64,000 bases of DNA from Eublepharis macularius (Eukaryota > Chordata > Lepidosauria > Squamata > Eublepharidae). Location: the NCBI RefSeq assembly GCF_028583425.1, contig NC_072805.1:16688001-16752000 (forward strand), read 5' to 3'. Below, in pieces: positions 29,901 through 39,800 of the stretch; within the stretch, counting starts at the first letter, position 1, and every line of letters begins with the position of its first letter. Under the pieces are notes generated by a model. It saw only the letters and a list, made by a program, of their open reading frames with translations. It was not told the DNA's origin and searched no databases. Position numbers and translations under genes: made by a program.

Positions 29901-32408
29901 AATCCATTGTTGTTATCCGCCCTGAGCCCGCTCGCGGGGAGGGCTGAATACAAATTTGAAATAAATAAATAAATTGTGGCAGAAGCTTCCATGAGCCAGA
30001 TCCCACTTCATCGGATGCATAAAGTGTTTCTCACACAGGAGAGAGCTTTATACCAAAGTTACACAAGCAGCTAAAGACTGGGAAGGAGAGGGGCAGGATT
30101 ACAAAGAGAGGAGTTATTGCAGTATTAGCTGAGAAGGTTGCCTTACTTCAGCCGAAGAGTTTCAAAGGGAAACTTCCATGAGGATATGCTCAACGGGAAC
30201 ACAGTCAACTTGGACTCAGTGGGGATTCAGTGCAGGTTTAGGAACATTATTCAAATTCATCTTACCTCACTAATTCATCAACAGTTAGGAATGATACGAT
30301 GGAGAATGCTGAGATGGCCAAACTTACATCTTTGATTAGGGAAAAGTCACTGGAGTCTATTAATAACATTAATAATATTCGATTTATATTCTGCCCTTCA
30401 GGACAACTTAACGCCCACTCAGAGTGATTTACAAAGTATGTTGTTATTGTCCCCGCAACAACAATCACCCTGTGAGGTGGGAGGGGCTGAGAGAGCTCCA
30501 AGAAGCTGTGACTGACCCAAGGTCACCCAGCCGGCTTCAAGCGGAGGAGTGAGGAATCAAACCCAGATCAGATTAGAGTCTTGTGCTCTTAACCACTACA
30601 CCAAACTGGTTCTTTGGAAGTCCCTTATAGACTTTTTGCAGAGAAATAAACTGATGGTTTGTGCATTTGAAGATTAGGAGGTGGAGAAAAATGTTTAGAG
30701 TGGAAGGACATGCAGTTGGGCAAATTTGGATGTAGGGTATAATTTGTAGTATTTATGTATCTTTTCACATAGAAAATTGGTAATTATTCCTAATGTCTTT
30801 TGGGGTTTTTTCCTTTTTTATGCTGTTTTTTTATTAATTTGAAAAATTATTTTTAATAAAAAATAACATAAAAACAGGAGTGGTACATACCCTCAGTCGA
30901 GCTACAAGTGACAAATGACACTTGCCTGGCAAGTGAACAGACTCACGTGTATTTCTCCCTGTTCACTTGCCCTCCACTTGATCACTACGTGATCACTACG
31001 TGATCAAGTGGAGCGCAAGTGGAGGGCAAGTGAACAGGGAGGAATACACGTGAGTCTGTTCACTTGCCAGGCAAGTGTCATTCATCACTTGTAGCTTGAC
31101 CCTTAGTGGAGTGTTTATTCCTTTCACTGGATCTTGTTTTTATCTCTCCTCTCAGTGTAACATAACTCATGTACTGAGAAACTGGACCTTCTGGGCACTC
31201 ATTGTATTAGCTCTCCCCCGCCCTCATCCTTCTGCTGCCTGTAGTTTGGGGTATATATCAGCCAACTGAAATATCATGGTGTGCCCTGGGTCATGAACCA
31301 TTATGCCACAACAAATGTGTTAGTCTTTGTCACACCTCTTGCTTGTTTGCATAGCTAGAGTGTCAGTTTCTGAGCATCACTCGCTCTGCGCCTTTTGTTC
31401 TCCCTGTTTGATCACGCAAGGTCTGTCTTAGCTTATTCATTGGTCCTTCCTTGCAGATGAGTTGCTAAATAGGAATGAGCAACTGAGCACCCAACTGGAT
31501 ATCTTAACTTTGGAATTAAAACAACTCCACGAGCAACAAGATACCATCAGTTTACTGCGGGAGAGTCAAAAGTAAGTTCAGATTGGCCGTTTCACACTGG
31601 GCAGGTAAAGGCACGGAAGCATCCAGCTCACGCAAGACCTCTTCGGATTAGCGCCAGCTGGACAGCCTAATCCCTGATCACAGGTTAAGGCTGGTTCAGA
31701 CATTCATGTTCGCAGTAAAGTCTTTTGCATGGCTAGAGCCTTGCAAATGTGTGCATGCTGCAGCACAAACATTTCATAATCAGTATTTTTTTTAAAATAT
31801 TGTCAAACTCAAACACAAGAGGAAGTTTCTAGTAATTCTTCCAGTTTGAATAACCTACTTCATTTGCAGTTGGTGAGACTTTCAGTGTTCTTTTATTATA
31901 TATCATATTTTATGACTGTTCAGTGCTCTGAGTGGGGCACTAATCTGTCTAGATAAGGAGTATATATGCCCAGTTGTTGTTGTAGCTAGTAATTACAGGC
32001 ACCCTGTGATAATGCCAAGTGCGTTCTGTGAAATCTTGTCTTTCTGTGTCGTACATATGAAGTCGTTTGCTTGCTTCAGAAATGAAAGGAAGGGCCGCTC
32101 CGGGGTCAGACAACCAGGCTCTGACCTGTCAAAAGTGGTATAATTTTTTCCTAATTTTTCCTGACTCACATTGACCCTTCCTGTCTGTCTTGACCAGGTC
32201 TCTTGTTTCCACGAACAATTTTCTCCTGCAACAGTTGAATAGAGAACAGGACCCTTCCGCAGCCAGAGAAGCCCTTCACTCAGAGAAGATCACCACTTCT
32301 GCCAAGGCACCATTCATCGAGAGAATGCCCCACCGTGCTCCACCCTCCTCTGCCTTTGGCTCCAGCCACCTATGCACTTCACAGCAGCTAAGCAGCTGTC
32401 CTCTCTGA
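14298..32408 (+). CDS. LRRC36: LRRC36, complete coding region (14 exons)
   Basis: Leucine-rich repeat containing 36. Exons: 14298-14367, 15572-15699, 15997-16189, 16904-16997, 18556-18641, 20437-20573, 22418-22469, 24412-24870, 25511-25758, 26144-26303, 26657-26820, 29677-29776, 31457-31571, 32198-32408. They sum to 2217 bp, 738 residues plus stop, with agreeing phases; the human protein is about 750 residues as I recall. Residues about 30-130 are LRRs (LQSLDLSKNLLVSLEGL, LERLNLYYNHISSL, LKELDLRLNPV) plus an LRR cap (ESDYRLFTVCKLQALEKLDD). The middle is Ser-rich and poorly conserved. Then comes VLQQLLELVDRYWSGAGSLL and a C-terminal coiled coil (ELLNRNEQLSTQLDIL, LLQQLNRE). Oddities: a GC donor after exon 9, and no visible exon for a coiled-coil piece that mammals have between exons 11 and 12. 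It is expected to be a testis-biased, non-enzymatic scaffold; its role is little known. Confidence 0.93.
14740..14913 (+). repeat. L2 3' end with (GAAA)n tail
   Basis: ATCCACTCTGAGCCTGCTTG is the L2-type 3' terminus, followed by about 70 bp of GAAA repeats. In LRRC36 intron 1. Confidence 0.65.
15200..15425 (+). repeat. CR1 3'-end fragment
   Basis: Matches the CR1 3' region also seen at 56600-56720 (GATGGGCA...GGACCAAAGGAAATA) and runs into the GGCCTTGGCCTGTTGGCCC tail. Confidence 0.65.
15572..15699 (+). CDS. LRRC36: LRRC36 coding exon 2 (LRR 1-2)
   Basis: 128 bp, phase 1 to 0, acceptor TTTTTCCAG, donor GTGAGT. Encodes QVDSLSLQGTYAGKIVSLGD and LKSFKNLQSLDLSKNLLVSL. Confidence 0.95.
15997..16189 (+). 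CDS. LRRC36: LRRC36 coding exon 3 (LRRs and cap)
   Basis: 193 bp, phase 0 to 1, acceptor CTGTACAG, donor GTGAGA. Encodes LESLQSLERLNLYYNHISSL, LKELDLRLNPVTRKESDYRL and the LRR-cap end. Confidence 0.96.
16904..16997 (+). CDS. LRRC36: LRRC36 coding exon 4
   Basis: 94 bp, phase 1 to 2, acceptor TTCTTGTAG, donor GTATGG. Encodes DDRAVRENERKAAHLHLSPK and YKENLSHKEKS, matching the conserved DDR-VRE-ERKAA run. Confidence 0.94.
17405..17432. repeat. (TG)n microsatellite
   Basis: Short TG run with one TACG interruption, in LRRC36 intron 4. Confidence 0.9.
17575..17910 (-). repeat. CR1 3'-region fragment
   Basis: Reads backward as the CR1 region around AATGATTTGGAATTGGGGG and the CTTCCTGTCATTTAGTCA segment. 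Heavily diverged. Confidence 0.55.
18556..18641 (+). CDS. LRRC36: LRRC36 coding exon 5
   Basis: 86 bp, phase 2 to 1, acceptor AATCTAG, donor GTAGGA. Encodes REHTMKRQMLDQETFAASSL and DTENIRTLT. Confidence 0.88.
18984..19227. mobile_element. MITE with GGGCTAAACTAGA ends
   Basis: Inverted ends GGGCTAAACTAGATGTTA and TAATGTCTAGTTTGGCC. Inner palindrome TGCTGAAACAGCTGTTTCAG. No clear TSD. Confidence 0.6.
19694..19785 (-). repeat. Short Penelope-like repeat fragment
   Basis: AGAGTCCAGTAGCACC and GAGCTTTTGTGAGTCAC of the family at 28511-28713. Confidence 0.6.
20437..20573 (+). CDS. LRRC36: LRRC36 coding exon 6
   Basis: 137 bp, phase 1 to 0, acceptor GAACACAG, donor GTACCA. Encodes ESGLSQFSHHPVPYHDGKDS and a Ser-rich run ending HSLQTQ; KDSL and QTQ align with the mammalian protein. 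Confidence 0.82.
20741..20952 (+). repeat. tRNA-derived SINE, nearly full length
   Basis: A-box-like TAGTGGTTAGAGTG, B-box-like GGTTCAAGC, then GGTGACCTTGGGCCAG, TGTTGTGAGGATAAA and an AATAAATAAT tail. Confidence 0.75.
21981..22190. mobile_element. Snap-back Penelope-like short element with long TSD
   Basis: Left arm carries the tail (GTTAGCCGTGTTAGTCTG). The right arm is its inverse but ends at GGACTCTTTTT. Flanked by GGTTTTATTTGT (21969-21980, 22191-22202); up to 6 bp of that may belong to the arm. Confidence 0.7.
22073..22099 (-). ncRNA. Hammerhead-ribozyme-like core
   Basis: On the minus strand: CTGACGA, an extra A, hairpin GAGAA-CTTGA-TTCTC, then GAAA. Confidence 0.42.
22418..22469 (+). 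CDS. LRRC36: LRRC36 coding exon 7
   Basis: 52 bp, phase 0 to 1, acceptor TTTTCTAG, donor GTGAGT. Encodes GDDAKGRHFLSHSPLNR, resembling the mammalian EDEFRHYSPR segment. Confidence 0.82.
23636..23865. repeat. Old snap-back copy of the same short family
   Basis: Diverged inverted arms (GAGTCCAGTAACTCC and AAGGTGCTCCTGG) around GACTTTCGAAAGC. No clear TSD. Confidence 0.5.
24285..24342 (+). repeat. Diverged 5S-derived SINE fragment
   Basis: CTGAAGCCTAAGCAACAG and TAGATGGGAGACCAG resemble the 5S rRNA internal region. Confidence 0.45.
24412..24870 (+). CDS. LRRC36: LRRC36 coding exon 8 (largest)
   Basis: 459 bp, phase 1 to 1, acceptor CTTTGCAG, donor GTGAAA. Encodes a hydrophilic, Ser- and charge-rich linker (RFRVSFSEGSPLDFSHGEKE, RELLKRLADDRKAADDVFNY). 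Open throughout. Confidence 0.9.
25511..25758 (+). CDS. LRRC36: LRRC36 coding exon 9 (GC donor)
   Basis: 248 bp, phase 1 to 0, acceptor CTCTAG. Encodes SPTSRSLSPLRVELKHSKSP and ends EANME. The only donor giving the phase needed by exon 10 is GAG|GCAAGT, a typical GC-AG donor; the frame otherwise runs to a stop about 40 bp on. Confidence 0.85.
26144..26303 (+). CDS. LRRC36: LRRC36 coding exon 10
   Basis: 160 bp, phase 0 to 1, acceptor CTCTACTAG, donor GTAGGC. Encodes SSPVVVLQQLLELVDRYWSG and AGSLLLNKDFL, one of the best conserved LRRC36 segments. Confidence 0.93.
26657..26820 (+). CDS. LRRC36: LRRC36 coding exon 11
   Basis: 164 bp, phase 1 to 0, acceptor TTCCATAG, donor GTGTGT. Encodes APARDLLVHLMAAAPSQKDG and INYRILKDQLKYSQHFPDID; PARDLL and APSQ are conserved. 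Confidence 0.87.
26870..27655 (-). repeat. tRNA-type SINE split by later sequence
   Basis: 3' part at 26870-26985 (CCTGTGAGGTGGGTTAAGC) and 5' tRNA-like part at 27577-27655 (GAGATTTGAACCTGGG, TCATTACACTACAT). The 27034-27350 MITE and about 200 bp more lie between. Confidence 0.55.
27034..27350. mobile_element. Palindromic hAT-like MITE with 8-bp TSD
   Basis: CAGGGCTTTTTTCC...AAAAAAGCCCTG flanked by TGTTCACC/TGTTCTCC (27026-27033, 27351-27358), 7 of 8 identical. Confidence 0.8.
28573..28600 (-). ncRNA. Hammerhead-ribozyme-like core, left arm
   Basis: Minus strand: CTGAAGA, an extra A, hairpin GTGAG-CTGTGA-CTCAC, then GAAA. Confidence 0.42.
28611..28638 (+). ncRNA. Hammerhead-ribozyme-like core, right arm
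   Basis: CTGAAGA, an extra A, hairpin GTGA...TCAC, then GAAA and GC. Inverted partner of the core at 28573. Confidence 0.42.
28933..29137. mobile_element. Snap-back Penelope-like short element with 13-bp TSD
   Basis: Perfect TSD ATACAGAGGAAAT (28920-28932, 29138-29150). Tail on the left only; right arm cut after CTCTTTTTG. Confidence 0.77.
29058..29083 (+). ncRNA. Hammerhead-ribozyme-like core
   Basis: CTGATGA, an extra A, hairpin GAGAA-CTGA-TTCTC, then GAAA and GC-TTAT-GC. Confidence 0.45.
29677..29776 (+). CDS. LRRC36: LRRC36 coding exon 12
   Basis: 100 bp, phase 0 to 1, acceptor CTGGCAG, donor GTAAGT. Encodes KPEESQVPSFSEVGGEASAT and NYNCQGKHSFSY, aligned to the segment before the DELL coiled coil. 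Confidence 0.85.
29832..30020 (-). repeat. Short Penelope-like repeat, split by an L2 end
   Basis: TTTTAAAGTCTAACAAATCC before 29907 and GGCAGAAGCTTCCATGAG, CACTTCATCGGATGCAT after 29976 are one family copy. Confidence 0.55.
29908..29975 (+). repeat. L2 3'-end insert
   Basis: TTATCCGCCCTGAGCCCGCT with an (AATA)n tail. Only about 68 bp long, with ATTG on both sides as a possible TSD. Confidence 0.65.
30375..30613 (-). repeat. tRNA-derived SINE
   Basis: Read on the minus strand: TTGGTGTAGTGGTTAAGAGC, GTGACCTTGGGTCAGTCAC, TTGTTGTTGCGGGG. Near full length. Confidence 0.75.
30898..31099. mobile_element. Long hairpin MITE
   Basis: Almost perfect palindrome of about 100-bp arms (CGAGCTACAAGTGACAAATG versus its inverse). 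Centre ATCACTACGTGATCAC. Flanks CCCTCAGT/CCCTTAGT give a likely 8-bp TSD. Confidence 0.75.
31457..31571 (+). CDS. LRRC36: LRRC36 coding exon 13 (coiled coil)
   Basis: 115 bp, phase 1 to 2, acceptor CCTTGCAG, donor GTAAGT. Encodes DELLNRNEQLSTQLDILTLE and LKQLHEQQDTISLLRESQ with heptad leucines. Confidence 0.94.
32198..32408 (+). CDS. LRRC36: LRRC36 coding exon 14 with stop
   Basis: 211 bp including TGA, acceptor TTGACCAG. Encodes SLVSTNNFLLQQLNREQDPS and a poorly conserved Ser-rich tail ending SSCPL. Confidence 0.92.
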
Positions 32409-32937
32409 CAGGGAGCACAGCATCACCTTCCCGGGCTGAATATCTCATGAATTATGCTTCCTTTCACATGAGTATAGCATGAAATGATGTGTCTGAAGTT
32501 TGCGGCTTTTATCGATGTGATTTCTTTGGCCTTACATTAATCTTAGCAGAGGGAGGTTCCCAATGGATCCTTCAAACCAAGCTCCCATTCTCAGGGCAGG
32601 TGGAGATGCCAAACCTGGTTCATTCCCAACACATTTTCTTGAATCACATCAAGGAAAGAAAAGACTCTGCCTCTTCCCCCAGCACTGTTCTTAATTTTCC
32701 AGGGTACTTATGGTTGGGCCACATTTTTATATTTATCTTGTGTGTGCGTGTGCGTTCTCTACAGTGCAGCTTTCCAAAGGTCTAAGTCAGTTCATCCTAT
32801 GCCTCTATACTGGGACCAGGTTGGCAGCTCATTTGGACATATTAGTATTGATCTTTCACTCCCTTCTTTTGTCTGCAAGACTGGCTTCTCTAGTGGGAAG
32901 ATCAAAGCCTCCCCCCCCCCAAAATGGCAGCAGTGGA

Positions 32938-32943
32938 AATAAA
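32938..32943 (+). terminator. LRRC36: Likely LRRC36 poly(A) signal
   Basis: AATAAA 530 bp past the LRRC36 stop, the first one seen on the plus strand in the presumed 3' UTR. Confidence 0.55.
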
Positions 32944-33189
32944 GAGCCTTCCCCAGCGAAAGAGCAGTGAATGGCAAACAAGAAGGAGGATCTTTCTTTC
33001 CTCTGCAGCTGCACCTCCACACAAGCTCTGCTCAGCTTCCGCAGGGTCAGTGTGAAAACAAACCCCCTGCCCCACCACTGTTGGATACTATGGAGGCACA
33101 GCTGTATTGGCCAATGCCAGTGCAGAGTGGCTGAGTCAGGACTCGCTTCCCGATTATCTGTCCGCTTGAGGCCACTCCCCACCTGAGGA

Positions 33190-36100
33190 ACAGCCCTAAG
33201 TTTTTGGTTTCCTTTCTATTTCTGCCAGATATTGTGGGGGAGACAAGTTCAGCTTACACAAATTAAATCAAATGTGCCCCTTTGGAGTATTCCCTCCCCG
33301 CTTGATGGGTCAACTCTGAACGTGGGGGGAAGCAGCTGGGTCTCCATCATGTGTGCAGATGTGAATGAACTTTCACCTGGGGACAAGACAGGCAGAGTGA
33401 GTCAGTGTAAGCATGATAACATTTTGAATATTCACGGTGACATTTTTTCAACCCACTCTGCGCGCATCGTCTTTGGCTTGGAAATGCCATTTTTGAAAGT
33501 GATTTCTGGTTTTCAGCAGGCAAGGGAGAAGCCGCGGTTCATTTCATAAAAAAGAGGGACTCCAGGGCTCCATAGTGTACTCATGCTGATTATAATGTGC
33601 CTTTGCTGACTTTTAATCATTTTTCCCTGAAGGAGGCATTGCTTAACTGTGAAAAACCGAAAGTGCCCCTTGCCCTGCTCTTTGTTCTTAAATGGGCTGA
33701 TGAAGGTGGGAGCAGCAGTCAGGCAGCGATGATGATCCAGGATCCAATTTTAGAGATCAAAGGTGGGGGGGGGAGGTGTGATGAAAAGTGAGAAGTGCCA
33801 GGGCTGAACAGACTTGAATCAGGACTCCCCCCCCCCCGCCAAGACATTTTAAAAAATTTCTGATACTGCAGATCTCTGCTCTGGGCTACGTCAGCACCAG
33901 CTGCTACAACCCAAAGGGGAAAGGGGCAGTCAGACAGCTTGGTATTTGCTGCTGTCTGTGAGCTGATGCCTGGCCCATTGGCTTGTTTCCGACATACCTG
34001 TTTGTATTTGTGAGATTAGCAGAAGCAAGTGCTGTATACACATAGAAGTATTTCATGTGCACGTACTTTGTTGGCCCATTTCCCCTCTAAACTGCTCCCC
34101 TCCGCCACAAAACTGCAAGGAACACTCGGACAGACCAGGAAAATCGTGCATTCGAACAGTTGTTTTGGCTTGTAGATTTACCAGCGACACTGATAAGATA
34201 AGGGGTACAGAACAGGCAGTTAAAGTATCACAGTATCTTGCCTCAGGGAGGCACTACAGTCTGCAGAGATACTCAAGAACCTACCTAAGAGGCAGCTGTC
34301 TTTTCTCCCAGAGAGTTGGCAGGTGGTCAAAGATTAGACAGACTGTTTTGTGATTTGAAGCCTGATGGATGCTGAAGTTCACGGTTAGACAGATCAGCTC
34401 CCAAGAGATGGGCAGGTTTTCCTACGGCGAACCTTTCTGAGGCACAGGGTTTTATGAGCCCAGTCATGATGACCTCCTGGTGAGCGTGAATCTTCTTTGT
34501 CATTGGAAGGAGACATGAATTCCAGCAGGTTGCCATGCTAGTCTGTGGCAGCACAAACAGAAAGGAGTCTTGTGGGACCTCAAAGTCTCCTGATTGATTG
34601 CCACATGTCTATTATGCCTTTCTTCCTTCTTCCATCACGGGAACCAAAGCAGCATGCCCTGAGTCCTTGGAGGGCTCCCATCCTCTTCCGCCTTGTGTCC
34701 CTGGAGGAGGAACAGCTGGCCTTCCCCCCAGTCTTTTTCATCTTTCATCTTCACTGGTGGAAGATCATTCTCTTTGTTTCACAATCAGAATCAATTGCAG
34801 TTTCCCTCCCCAAATACTACCTTTCCCCCCTCTGTCTTCTGAAAAGTTTAATTGCCTTTCCATTTTGTTTGATGAAAAAGTTGGTTTTGCCCCACAGAAG
34901 CTCACCTAGGCCGATTCCAGACGGCCCTCCCTATTCCCGAAACATCGCGCATCGTCGCATGGAAAACGCGAAATATCCTGCAGCTTCACTGAACGAACTA
35001 GCACGAGAAAGTGCAAAACTTTGTTTGCAGGCTCAGCTGTGCTGTCTTTTGGATGAGATAGCAGTGAAGGAGTCTGCGCTTTCCCTTCTCACACACTGCT
35101 GCTTGGTCTTTTGAGAATTTCCATGTATAATGTGGTCTGCTGGCCTGCCTTCGGAAGCTATTTCTCTGTCAAATTATTATCCTACCCTGCATTTAAACAA
35201 TCGGGGGCACCATAAATGGTTCTCTTTTCCTTCTATTACCCTCACAACCCTGAAGCTAGGCTAGGCTGAGAAAATCTGACTGGCCCAAAGGCTCCCAGTG
35301 ATATTCGTGGAAGAAGAGATCTGAACCCAGATCTCCCAAGTCCCAGTCCAACACGCTAACCACTATACCACACTGGCTGCCCAAACTTTTTCACTTTTTA
35401 CAATTTTCACATTTTTCTTTCTTACAATTACCAGTTAACAATCATTAATCAAGAACGAGGGATATGATAAAAGATACATTTCCTGTCCATTCTGCTCATT
35501 ATAAACTTTGTTTTCATATATAATATCAATAAAGATGTTTTTCAACACAAAACACTTTTCCGTATGAAGTTTGCTTGCAGACCAGTATGGCTGAGGTGCA
35601 TTTTGTGTAAGGAGTGATCTATTCACCCAGCAGTTGCACAAACACACTTTGAAGGCCACCGAGGCACTGTCCTGCCAAGACAGGATGGGTTGAGAAACAA
35701 CATGTGACACCCTACAAGCTCTCTTTTCCAGGCAGCACCACAAGACTTAACTCGCAAGTAAGGTGGTGGTTACAGTTATGGGCTAAGCCAGGACCCGAGT
35801 TGCAGGCTGCGTCCTGTTTGGAAACTCCCAAGGGGTGTGACCATTCTGAAGCATGGAGCTCTGAAAACCGCCATGTGTAAACCCACCCTCCAGTTGGAAC
35901 AAAGAGATAGGAAGTGGTGCGAGAGGTGAATGTCAGTCCTGTTCTGCTCTCTTGGTGGGCATTGTCCTCTGTCACGTGCTAAGGGCGATGATCTCGCCAT
36001 CATTTTACCTCCACTCTGTTAAGACCTCTTCCACATACTGGACAGAACTCTTCAGTCCTGAAGGGCCTTCTGCTGGAATATTGGCTGTTGTGCCCAGTTG

Positions 36101-36630
36101 CCAGATATAAATATTGCAACATGTCAAACAAGCCGCCTTGAAATATCCCCATTGCTCTCACCGTGTCAAAGCATCTTGACGGTTTAAGACCATTCTGCTC
36201 CCAGCAAGGGGGAGTTCAGACCACCTGAGACCCAAAGCAGGATGCCTGAAGATGCCTCTCCACGTATCCTCCCTCATAACTTTCATTGGGTCTGGTTGTT
36301 TATTATATTTAATTCATTATCTCACAGTGTTATTAGGGCAGATCTGCTACTATTCTCTGGGTCTCCAATGAATAGGCCTCAATGATTAAAGCAGATTCCC
36401 TCAGGGGAGTGATGGAGAAGCTAGTAGGGTATAGATTTCAGTGTGTGAGTGTATGTATGTATTTTTATGACTGGTTGTGTGCGTATGCGTGCATGCATGT
36501 GTGCAGTACTGACAGGTGGAGGCAGGCAGGTCTGGGAACGCTGATTGCTGCTGCGTTGATAGCTCCTGCACTGAACAACTTAAATGTCACACTGGGGGAC
36601 AGAAGAGGGGGACCCAAGACAAGTGGTCCA
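33190..36630. other. Intergenic region between LRRC36 and SDR gene A
   Basis: No exon with splice signals and homology seen on either strand. It holds a short Penelope-like fragment (34515-34585), a tRNA-type SINE (35178-35382), homopolymer C/G runs and unassigned sequence. Confidence 0.6.
35178..35382 (-). repeat. tRNA-derived SINE
   Basis: Plus-strand CTGAACCCAGATCTCCCAAG and CTAACCACTATACCACAC are the inverse of the B- and A-box regions. Confidence 0.65.
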
Positions 36631-36637
36631 TTAGGAT

Positions 36638-36643
36638 TTTATT
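36638..36643 (-). terminator. Poly(A) signal of SDR gene A
   Basis: AATAAA on the minus strand, 93 bp past the stop codon. Confidence 0.7.
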
Positions 36644-36736
36644 TTATAAAACCTCATTGTGGCAACATACACAAGTGCGAAGGTCCTGTGTTAAGAGAGG
36701 CGTCTTCGGTCCTTCCTGCTGCATTCTGGGCTCTTC

Positions 36737-36850
36737 TCACCATGGCAGAACGTTCCCTTCCCAAGTCACGAGGCTCCCGTGGTGCTTTTCAGAGAGGTTG
36801 CAAAGTACATTCATAATGCCATTCACGCTCTCATCCACAGTAAGGTCAGC
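36737..36850 (-). CDS. SDR gene A exon 6 with stop
   Basis: 114 bp including TGA, acceptor CCTTGCAG. Encodes ADLTVDESVNGIMNVLCNLS, EKHHGSLVTWEGNVLPW and stop. Confidence 0.95.
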   Translation of the reverse strand, partial: ADLTVDESVNGIMNVLCNLSEKHHGSLVTWEGNVLPW

Positions 36851-39800
36851 CTGCAAGGGTCAGAAAGTTGTCAGAAAATAGATAAGGCAGCAACTGAAGC
36901 ACGTCTGTAAGACTGGGAGTGAATTGACTGACAGCTGTCTTGCTAAAGACATGCTAATGGGTTACCATAGCCTCCTGATGCATCACCTCCTTTCCCCTGG
37001 AGTCTCATGTCAACCAAACAGATGTTGCAGCCTTGGTCAAACACCAGTGTGCAGAATGAGGGAGGGGTGGGGGGACTGGGATGTATCTGACGAAGAGAGC
37101 TGTGGTTCTCAAATGCTTATGCTGCAAATAAGTTGGTTAGTCTTAAAGGTGCTACCGGACTCCACTATTTTTCAATTGCAGACTAACACAGGTAACTCCT
37201 CTGGATCTATGACTGTGGAAAGATTAGCTCCTTCCTTTGAACCCAATAGTTACAGGTGATGTGAGGAAATGCTAATGCCATCAGAAACCATTAGTTTTGT
37301 TGGAGGGCAGATTTAAACATTACAAAACCCGAAAGGGTATCTCCCTGTGGGAGTAATGCCTGTTCCACATGTGTTATTATCTTGTCTTTATTCTGGACCT
37401 TGATCTAATTTGTTGACACTTTGGATTTCTAAATTTTCTGGCAGATCATCCAGGCACGCAGTTTCTTTTTTTTTTTTTTTTGGTACAAATGAAGATTCTA
37501 TTATCAGAGGCAAGATTCCTATCTTTGTAGCTAGAATGCAATTAAAAGTCAAGCTTACATTGCTTGTAATCTAAGATCTGTCCTGTTTGATTTGTGCACT
37601 GTGGTGGTTGGACTGAAATGGAGATGAACTGAACCGAAATAAATGCCATCAGAAAAGGAGACGGAATTCGGCACCAATTCATGGTGGCACTTGTGGAATG
37701 GCAGATACCAAGGTCTGTATGCAAGAGGCCAGGAATTCGCAAGGTACCATGGAGAAATCAGTAGCTAAGTCTTACCTGATCACTCCCCAACTCAGTTTTC
37801 ACCCAGCCAGGATGCAGCGCAGTGCAGAGGATCCCCTCCTCTTTGTAACCCATTGACTGGCACTTTGTGAGCATATTCAGAGCAGCCTGAAACGAGATCG
37901 ACATGAACAGACACAACTTTTTGGCACCCTTTAAGTAACGGATCAAATCATAAAGCGGGGGGGGGGGGACCAGTAAAGTTAACTGTTTGGGATCCTAAGA
38001 CTGGTATTGAAGACATGCCTTGCTGTTCCCTTCCACCCTTCCACCAGAACTGTACGGTCAATGGCTGTGCAACTCAGTTCTCTAAGCCAGATCTGAGAGT
38101 CTCTCTACAGGAGACAACTGGTGCATGAAGAACACGTGTCGGGAGATGCAATGATTAGCCGGGAAGGGTAGTTTAAAAAGACAAAGCTGGTGGCAGGGCA
38201 AAGGCTTTGCTATACCCTGGAGCTGTGTGAAGGGGCTGTGAAATTCCAGAAGGGCAACTTCAGCCCATTATAGCCTCTCCAGGTCCAAACCTGGCTCTGG
38301 AAGGAAGCTCCATTTCCATTCCTGGCTGCCCTCTGTTTGCGATCCCACACAGTTTTAGACTGGAGAGGTGAAATTGAAAGAGTCTTTGGGGAAGTGAAGA
38401 TGAAATTGACAAACCCTCTGAGGAGTGATCTCTGCCAGCTCTGTCTTTTAAAACTATGCTTCCCGGCTAACATTGCCTTTCCCTACACTTGACAAACATG
38501 TGCCGAGGCGTCTCATGTAGAGAGACTGAGTTAAATATCTTCCCCAACTTTGCCACCTGGGAACTGAATGTGAGGCAGGGTTGCCTTGCCCCCAGCACCT
38601 CCCCCCTCTCTGCTGCCAGGACAAGAACAAACAGAGAGAAATGGGAGACTTCCACATGTTGCCAGCAACATTGTCAGCAAGGGCCTGCCACGAGCTGCTA
38701 AGTCCCCCTGCCCTCCCGCTGCCCCCTGCTGTTGCCAGGGGGGACCAGGAAACCCTGATCTGAGGACTAAGCACTGAGCCATAGGGCTGGATCGAACCAA
38801 CTTTTCTGCTGGTGAAATGCCATACAGGACAGGGGCTGTAATGAGGGGAACGGGGCAAGACTGAAGACAAATGCTGGTTGGATCCAAGCCATGTATTCTG
38901 AAGACCATGATAGGTCACTCTGGGGCACTGCCCGTCCCCAGCATGGAGAGTTCCCATTTCCTTGAGGCAAGAGCCACTGGTGTGAATTCATTGCACTAGA
39001 TTACCAGTGTTTACACAATGGCCAGTGCTTTCAGTTATGGCTGTGATCACGCAGTGCACACGCTGCCACCACGACCCCCCTATGTCCAGGATCTGCCATA
39101 TATCAAACGTGTGCTTGAGCATGAACTATAGGCTTTCATGAGGTCTGAAAATCCCTGCCATGTGCCACTTTGGCTGTTTGTCCGTAGGGATTTTGTCTAC
39201 AGGAATGCAGTCTACCCCTGCTTTTAGAGAGCGCTTCCACACAATTCCATCCTCTTTCCAAGTACAATGTGTGGGGCTTCCAGGGATTTCCTTTTTAACC
39301 AAGAGAAAACTTTTCTCCAACTTAAAGGGAAAACTGTGGAGTAGCTGCAGGCAGAACCTCTGTGTGCATGCTTGGTCCACAGCAGACCTTGGCAGTGGGA
39401 CGGTGGTGGAGTGAAGCTCTGCCTTCAAAATGACAGAGCTAAACTCTGCTTTTCTCCCATCCCGTCTGTTGAGGGGGGAAAGGAGAAAGGATGCAGCGAG
39501 CCCAGCCAGATTCTCCTTGCATTGGTGGTTCTACACTGACTCGATGAGGAGAGCAGCAGCAACAACAGGGATCACCCTGGGCACAAGGTATATAGAGCCT
39601 GTCCCCGCCGGCCTCTATCCATCTTGCAGCCGCTTCCACAGTAGAGGCAGCTTTCCCCACCCCAGTGTAGAAATGGTTCTTTCTCCCTCCTAATCCTGCT
39701 AAAAGACTGAGTGGGCAATACAGACCTTGAAGGACGGATGGTCTGATTCATGTGTTCGCGTGTGGACATTATAATTGGCCACTCCGTACTCATGTGATCT

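Noticed and set aside
34545-35114. 189-codon frame between LRRC36 and SDR gene A
   Set aside because: It begins inside a Penelope-like shred, has no homology I recognise and no splice or poly(A) context; probably chance.
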